Shown here: positions 60,709 to 64,000 of the stretch, in pieces | Position numbering within the stretch: position 1 is the stretch's first letter | Layout: every line of letters begins with the position of its first letter | Origin: Methylobacterium aerolatum | GTDB lineage: Bacteria > Pseudomonadota > Alphaproteobacteria > Rhizobiales > Beijerinckiaceae | Length of the DNA: 64,000 nucleotides | Assembly (NCBI RefSeq): GCF_022179085.1 | Contig: NZ_BPQE01000033.1 | Location: 1 to 64,000, forward strand | Direction of reading: 5' to 3' | Position numbers and translations under genes: made by a program | The notes under the pieces: generated by a model | Told to the model about the DNA's origin: nothing | What the model saw: the letters and a program-made list of their open reading frames with translations, nothing else | The model's database searches: none

Positions 60709-60724
60709 TTAACGCGGCGTTAAC
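60709..60724. promoter_or_regulatory. CtrA box TTAA-N7-TTAAC, proximal to flgB
   Basis: TTAA, seven bases (cgcggcg), TTAAC: a second exact CtrA consensus, 60 bases before the flgB start. With the box at 60611 it makes a CtrA-controlled divergent flagellar promoter region likely. Confidence 0.72.
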
Positions 60725-60784
60725 CATGGGGGCGGCAGTTTTTGCCGGGCCCGGAGATGCCGGGTCCTGCCGCCGGAGGGGGCC

Positions 60785-61189
60785 TTGGCCATCACCGACC
60801 TGCCTGTCCTGGCGATGCTGCGCACCCGTATGCAGTGGAACCAAGCGCGCCAGAGGCTCATCGCCGAGAACGTGGCGAATGCCGACATGCCGGGCTTCCG
60901 GCCCCGCGACCTCGCGGAGCCGAGCTTCAACCGGGCGACGGGGGAAGCGGTCGCCACCACGACGAGCCTCGCAGTAACAGCCCCCGGCCACATCGCTACG
61001 GCGGGCGCGGCCGGCAGCGGGGGCGACCCGAAGCGGGTGAAGGATTTCGAGGTGCGGCCGAGCGGCAACGGCGTCAACCTCGAGGACGAGATGATGAAGG
61101 CCGGCGACATCCAGACGGACTACCAAGTCGCCGCCTCACTCTACCAGCACAGCCTGACGACCCTGCGGATCGCGATCGGCAAGAGCTGA
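60785..61189 (+). CDS. flgB: Flagellar basal-body rod protein FlgB
   Basis: Proximal rod subunit. The 134-residue product starts at TTG with GGAGGG 4 bases before it. It has the conserved ENVANADMPGFRPRDL segment and the helical ends LRTRMQWNQARQRLIAENVAN and VAASLYQHSLTTLRIAIGKS. It opens a flgB-flgC-fliE-fliQ-fliR-flhB block. Confidence 0.93.
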   Translation: MAITDLPVLAMLRTRMQWNQARQRLIAENVANADMPGFRPRDLAEPSFNRATGEAVATTTSLAVTAPGHIATAGAAGSGGDPKRVKDFEVRPSGNGVNLEDEMMKAGDIQTDYQVAASLYQHSLTTLRIAIGKS

Positions 61190-61280
61190 CACGGGCGGCG
61201 GGCGGGAATGGCCGGTCGCGGCTCGAGACTTCGCGATCGGGGAAACGCGTCCGCCGGAGGACGCCTGACGGAGGCTGGCG

Positions 61281-61688
61281 ATGGAATTCACGAAGTCGTT
61301 GCTGGTGGCGGCCTCCGGGCTGAAGGCCCAGGCGGGCCGGATGCGGGTCATCGCCGAGAACATCGCCAACGCGGATTCCGCGCCGCCGCGCCAGGGCGCC
61401 GAGCCCTATCGCCGCAAGATCCCGTCCTTCGTCAGCCACCTCGACCGCGAGACGGGCGCGAGCCTCGTGGAGGCGGGCCGCATCGCCCGCGACCGCTCGG
61501 CCTTCCGCACCAAGCACGATCCCGGCAACCCGGCCGCCGACGCCAAGGGCGACGTGCAGATGCCCAACGTGAACACGCTGATCGAGAACATGGACATGCG
61601 CGAGGCGCAGCGGTCCTACGAGGCGAACCTGAACATGGTCACGGGCACGCGCAAGATGATCGCCCAGACCATCGCCATCCTGAGGTAG
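61281..61688 (+). CDS. flgC: Flagellar basal-body rod protein FlgC
   Basis: Rod subunit next to FlgB. The 135-residue product shows EFTKSLLVAASGLKAQAGRMRVIAENIANADSAPP, the rod signature, and at the end VNTLIENMDMREAQRSYEANLNMVTGTRKM, the long C-terminal coiled helix. GGAGG precedes the ATG at 61281. Separated from fliE by seven bases. Confidence 0.94.
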   Translation: MEFTKSLLVAASGLKAQAGRMRVIAENIANADSAPPRQGAEPYRRKIPSFVSHLDRETGASLVEAGRIARDRSAFRTKHDPGNPAADAKGDVQMPNVNTLIENMDMREAQRSYEANLNMVTGTRKMIAQTIAILR

Positions 61689-61695
61689 CCGGGTC

Positions 61696-62010
61696 ATGGC
61701 ATCGAGCAACTTCGCCGCGGGCGCCTACGCCGCCGTCCAGGGCCTCGGCACCGGGCGCCCGGCGCCCCGCATCCAGCCGACCCAATCCGCGGGAGACAGC
61801 TTCGCCGGGCTCCTCGGCCAAGCCCTCGACAGCGTCGGCGACGCGGGGCGGCGGGCCGACACCCAGGCGGTCTCCGCCGCGACCGGCAAGGCCAACGTCG
61901 TCGATGTCGTCACCGCCGTGGCCGAGAGCGAGACCGCCCTCCAGACCATGGTCGCCGTGCGCGACCGCATGATCTCGGCCTACGAAGAGATCATGCGGAT
62001 GCAGATCTAG
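61696..62010 (+). CDS. fliE: Flagellar hook-basal body protein FliE
   Basis: Connects the MS ring to the rod. The 104-residue product has the conserved C-terminal part VDVVTAVAESETALQTMVAVRDRMISAYEEIMRMQI, and a short N-terminal variable part. Start at 61696. Downstream is a family A repeat before fliQ. Confidence 0.9.
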   Translation: MASSNFAAGAYAAVQGLGTGRPAPRIQPTQSAGDSFAGLLGQALDSVGDAGRRADTQAVSAATGKANVVDVVTAVAESETALQTMVAVRDRMISAYEEIMRMQI

Positions 62011-62023
62011 GAGCGCTGGTCCT

Positions 62024-62139
62024 TTTCCCCTCCCGCTCGCGGGGAGGGGCCGGGGGGTGGGGGTGGTTCAGACGAAACCGCCGAGCCTCATCCGGCACCA
62101 CCTCCACCCCCTACCCCTCCCCGCAAGGGGGAGGGGGAA
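62024..62139. repeat. Family A dispersed repeat, copy 4
   Basis: CCCCTCCCGCTCGCGGGGAGGGG at about 62027-62049, then GGGGTGGGGGTGG, and CCACCTCCACCCCC with CCCCTCCCCGCAAGGGGGAGGGGG near 62098-62137. It is in the fliE-fliQ gap and closely resembles the copy between hemA and bchI. Confidence 0.8.
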
Positions 62140-62161
62140 CCGCAACTGTCGCGGACATCCG

Positions 62162-62428
62162 ATGACCGGCCTCTCCATCCTCGACGTCGCCCGCGACGGC
62201 ATCTTCGTCTTCCTCAAGGTCGCCGGGCCGCTGATGCTGGTGGCGCTCTTCGTCGGCCTCGTCGTCTCGCTGGTCCAGGCCCTGACGCAGATCCAGGAGC
62301 AGACCCTGATCTACGTGCCCAAGATCGTCGCGGTCTTCGCCACGCTGCTCCTGATGCTGCCCTTCATGGGGGATGCCATGGCCGGGTACATGACCCGCAT
62401 CGCCGCCCGGATCGCGGCGGGCGGGTGA
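62162..62428 (+). CDS. fliQ: Flagellar export protein FliQ
   Basis: Small export-gate subunit with two membrane helices (about residues 18-40 and 52-75). The 88-residue product begins MTGLSILDVARDGIFVFLKVAGPLMLVALFVGLVVSLVQALTQIQEQTLI, which contains the family motif QALTQIQEQTL. The start at 62162 is preferred; the frame opens upstream through the repeat. Confidence 0.93.
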   Translation: MTGLSILDVARDGIFVFLKVAGPLMLVALFVGLVVSLVQALTQIQEQTLIYVPKIVAVFATLLLMLPFMGDAMAGYMTRIAARIAAGG

Positions 62429-62458
62429 TGGCGGCGGTTCCGCGCTATAGGGGAGGGC

Positions 62459-63220
62459 ATGAACCTCCTGCTGCCGGGCATGGCCTCGGCCTACCTCCTC
62501 GTCTTCGCGCGGGTCGGCACGCTGATCATGCTGATGCCCGGCGTCGGCGAGCAGACCGTACCCGCGCGGTTGCGGCTGGCCTTTGCCCTGCTCGTGGCCC
62601 TGGTGCTGTTCCCGCTGGTGCGGCCGATGCTCGGTGGCACGGAGGGCATCGCCGGCCCCCGGCTGATCGGGCTGCTGTTTGGCGAGACCATCGTCGGCCT
62701 CATCCTCGGCCTCACCGTGCGGATGGTGCTCGCCGCACTCCAGACGGCGGGGCTCATCGTCTCGCAGCAGCTCGGCCTGTCCTACGCGATGACCGTGGAT
62801 CCGAGCCAGGGCGGCCAGCAGACGGCGGTCGGCAACTTCCTGTCGCTGCTCGGCATCACGCTGATCTTCGCCACCGACCTGCACCACCTCGCCATCGCGG
62901 GGATCGCCCACAGCTATCAAGTGCTCCCGCCCGACGCCGTGCCCGGCTTCGGCGACGCCTTGCAACTGGCGCTCCGGGCCATCGCCCGCGGTTTCACCCT
63001 GGCGGTGCAGATCGCCGGGCCGTTCATCGCCTTCGGCATCCTGTTCAACCTCGGGCTCGGCGTCCTGTCCCGGCTGATGCCGCAGTTGCAGGTCTTCTTC
63101 CTCGCGGTGCCCGCCTCGGTGCTGATCGGCATGCTGATCCTCGCGGGGGCGTTGGGGATCATGATGGGCGTCTTCCTCGACGACATGGGCCGCACCCTCG
63201 CGGAGGTGGCCGGGCGCTGA
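62459..63220 (+). CDS. fliR: Flagellar export protein FliR
   Basis: A six-helix export-gate protein of 253 residues: LLPGMASAYLLVFARVGTLIMLMPGVGEQTVPARLRLAFALLVALVLFPLV, FGETIVGLILGLTVRMVLAALQTAGLIVSQQLGLSYAMTVDPS, and QVFFLAVPASVLIGMLILAGALGIMM. GGGAGGG precedes the ATG. It follows fliQ by about 30 bases. Confidence 0.93.
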   Translation: MNLLLPGMASAYLLVFARVGTLIMLMPGVGEQTVPARLRLAFALLVALVLFPLVRPMLGGTEGIAGPRLIGLLFGETIVGLILGLTVRMVLAALQTAGLIVSQQLGLSYAMTVDPSQGGQQTAVGNFLSLLGITLIFATDLHHLAIAGIAHSYQVLPPDAVPGFGDALQLALRAIARGFTLAVQIAGPFIAFGILFNLGLGVLSRLMPQLQVFFLAVPASVLIGMLILAGALGIMMGVFLDDMGRTLAEVAGR

Positions 63221-63258
63221 CGCCCGCGCCGCCAACGGGCGCCGGGGGGGCCTGAGCC

Positions 63259-64000
63259 ATGGCCGAGGGCACGGAACAGGAAGACAAGACCGAGGAGCCG
63301 ACCCAGCGCCGGATCGAGCAGGCGATCGAGCGCGGCGACGTGGCCAACAGCGTCGAGGTCAACACCCTGGCGATCCTCGGCGCCTTCACCCTCGCCCTCG
63401 TCGTCGCCGGGCCGATGATCGCGGCCGACCTGAAACAGGGGCTGGCCGCCTACCTCGCCAACGCCCACCAAGTGCCCGACAGTCCTGGCTCGATGGAGGC
63501 AGCGGCCCGTGGCGGCCTGTGGCTGTGGCTGAAGGCGCTGGCGATCCCCGCGGGGGTCGCGGCGGCGGCAGGGATCGGCGCCGGCTACCTCCAGCATCCC
63601 CCGGTGTTCAATTCCGGCGCGCTGATGCCGAAGTTCGAGCGGATCTCCCCGATGGCGGGGGTGAAGCGCATCTTCGGCGTCGAGGCGCTGTTCCAGTTCG
63701 GCAAGGGCCTCGCCAAGATGCTCGCGGTGGGCGTCGTCGGCGGGTCGATCCTGTGGGCCGACCGCGACCGGCTGGAGGTCTTCGTCCGGCTCGATCCCGC
63801 CACCTGCCTGCCCGCGATCCTGACCCTCAGCCTGAAGCTGCTCGCCGGGATGCTGGCGGTCCACTTCGTCATCGCCGGGGCGGACTACCTCTACGCGCGG
63901 ATCCGCTGGCGGGGCCGGCTGCGGATGTCGAAGGAGGAGATCAAGCAGGAGATGAAGGAGTCCGATGGCAACCCGGAGATCAAGGGCAAGCTGAAATCCC
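63259..64000 (+). CDS. flhB: Flagellar export switch protein FlhB, 3' end cut by window
   Basis: The frame opens at ATG 63259 and is still open at the window end (247 codons visible). The product starts MAEGTEQEDKTEEPTQRRIEQAIERGDVANSVEV, the FlhB opening TEEPT..R...A...G, and shows four hydrophobic helices (for example LAILGAFTLALVVAGPMIAADL). The cytoplasmic part begins MSKEEIKQEMKESDGNPEIKGKLKS. The autocleavage site NPTH lies beyond the window. It follows fliR by 38 bases. Confidence 0.93.
   Translation, partial: MAEGTEQEDKTEEPTQRRIEQAIERGDVANSVEVNTLAILGAFTLALVVAGPMIAADLKQGLAAYLANAHQVPDSPGSMEAAARGGLWLWLKALAIPAGVAAAAGIGAGYLQHPPVFNSGALMPKFERISPMAGVKRIFGVEALFQFGKGLAKMLAVGVVGGSILWADRDRLEVFVRLDPATCLPAILTLSLKLLAGMLAVHFVIAGADYLYARIRWRGRLRMSKEEIKQEMKESDGNPEIKGKLKS

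Overview
The window is a chromosomal segment of a very GC-rich alphaproteobacterium. The gene content points to an aerobic anoxygenic phototroph close to Methylobacterium/Methylorubrum. Supporting signs are the photosynthesis gene order, the oxygen-dependent cyclase AcsF, the ALA synthase type of HemA, DivK/PleD cell-cycle regulators, DUF4167, DUF3572 and EipB-like proteins, and CtrA-type boxes at flagellar genes. The genus is an inference; no rRNA or tRNA gene is present to confirm it.

Layout. 1-21.7 kb is mostly housekeeping: DUF1036 protein, pyruvate kinase, a hydrolase, a TPR protein, ribosomal protein L36, a PEBP-fold protein, ubiG, aspartokinase, ptsP, prfA-prmC, a DUF4167 protein with coding tandem repeats, an EipB-like protein, DUF3572, divK, pleD, accA coupled to a DUF1796 protein, an L,D-transpeptidase, a Pmp3-type peptide and an AbrB/VapC toxin-antitoxin pair. 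21.7-23.2 kb encodes a tri-haem cytochrome c with no dehydrogenase partner beside it.

23.3-50.1 kb is the photosynthesis gene cluster. On the minus strand lie bchG, a PucC-family transporter, bchP, tspO and a small membrane protein, then ppsR and aerR. On the plus strand runs bchF-N-B-H-L-M-lhaA-puhA-B-C-(bciE-like)-acsF-puhE-hemA-bchI-D-O. Together these make ALA, insert Mg, methylate, close the isocyclic ring with O2, reduce ring D in the dark-operative way, hydrate the vinyl group, attach and reduce the isoprenoid tail, and assemble the reaction-centre H subunit. The puf, bchCXYZ and crt genes are not here. Most neighbouring genes overlap by ATGA or GTGA. A perfect PpsR box (TGT-N12-ACA) overlaps the -35 of a bchG promoter, and the ppsR-aerR/bchF divergent region carries a 9-bp inverted repeat around a second promoter.

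50.1-53.9 kb has a class I amidotransferase followed by larC-larE-larB, the nickel-pincer nucleotide cofactor genes, without larA. 54-59 kb holds a Tat-exported aldo/keto reductase, a histidine phosphatase, glyoxalase I, recF and dnaN. 59.2-64 kb is flagellar: an unusually long FliO on the minus strand, divergent from flgB-flgC-fliE-fliQ-fliR-flhB (cut by the window end). Two perfect CtrA-type boxes lie between the two units.

Two dispersed repeat families recur in the intergenic spaces. Family A consists of C-run/G-run hairpins, and one copy is read in frame as the N-terminus of bchD. Family B contains GAAGCAATCCAGGG and its complement.
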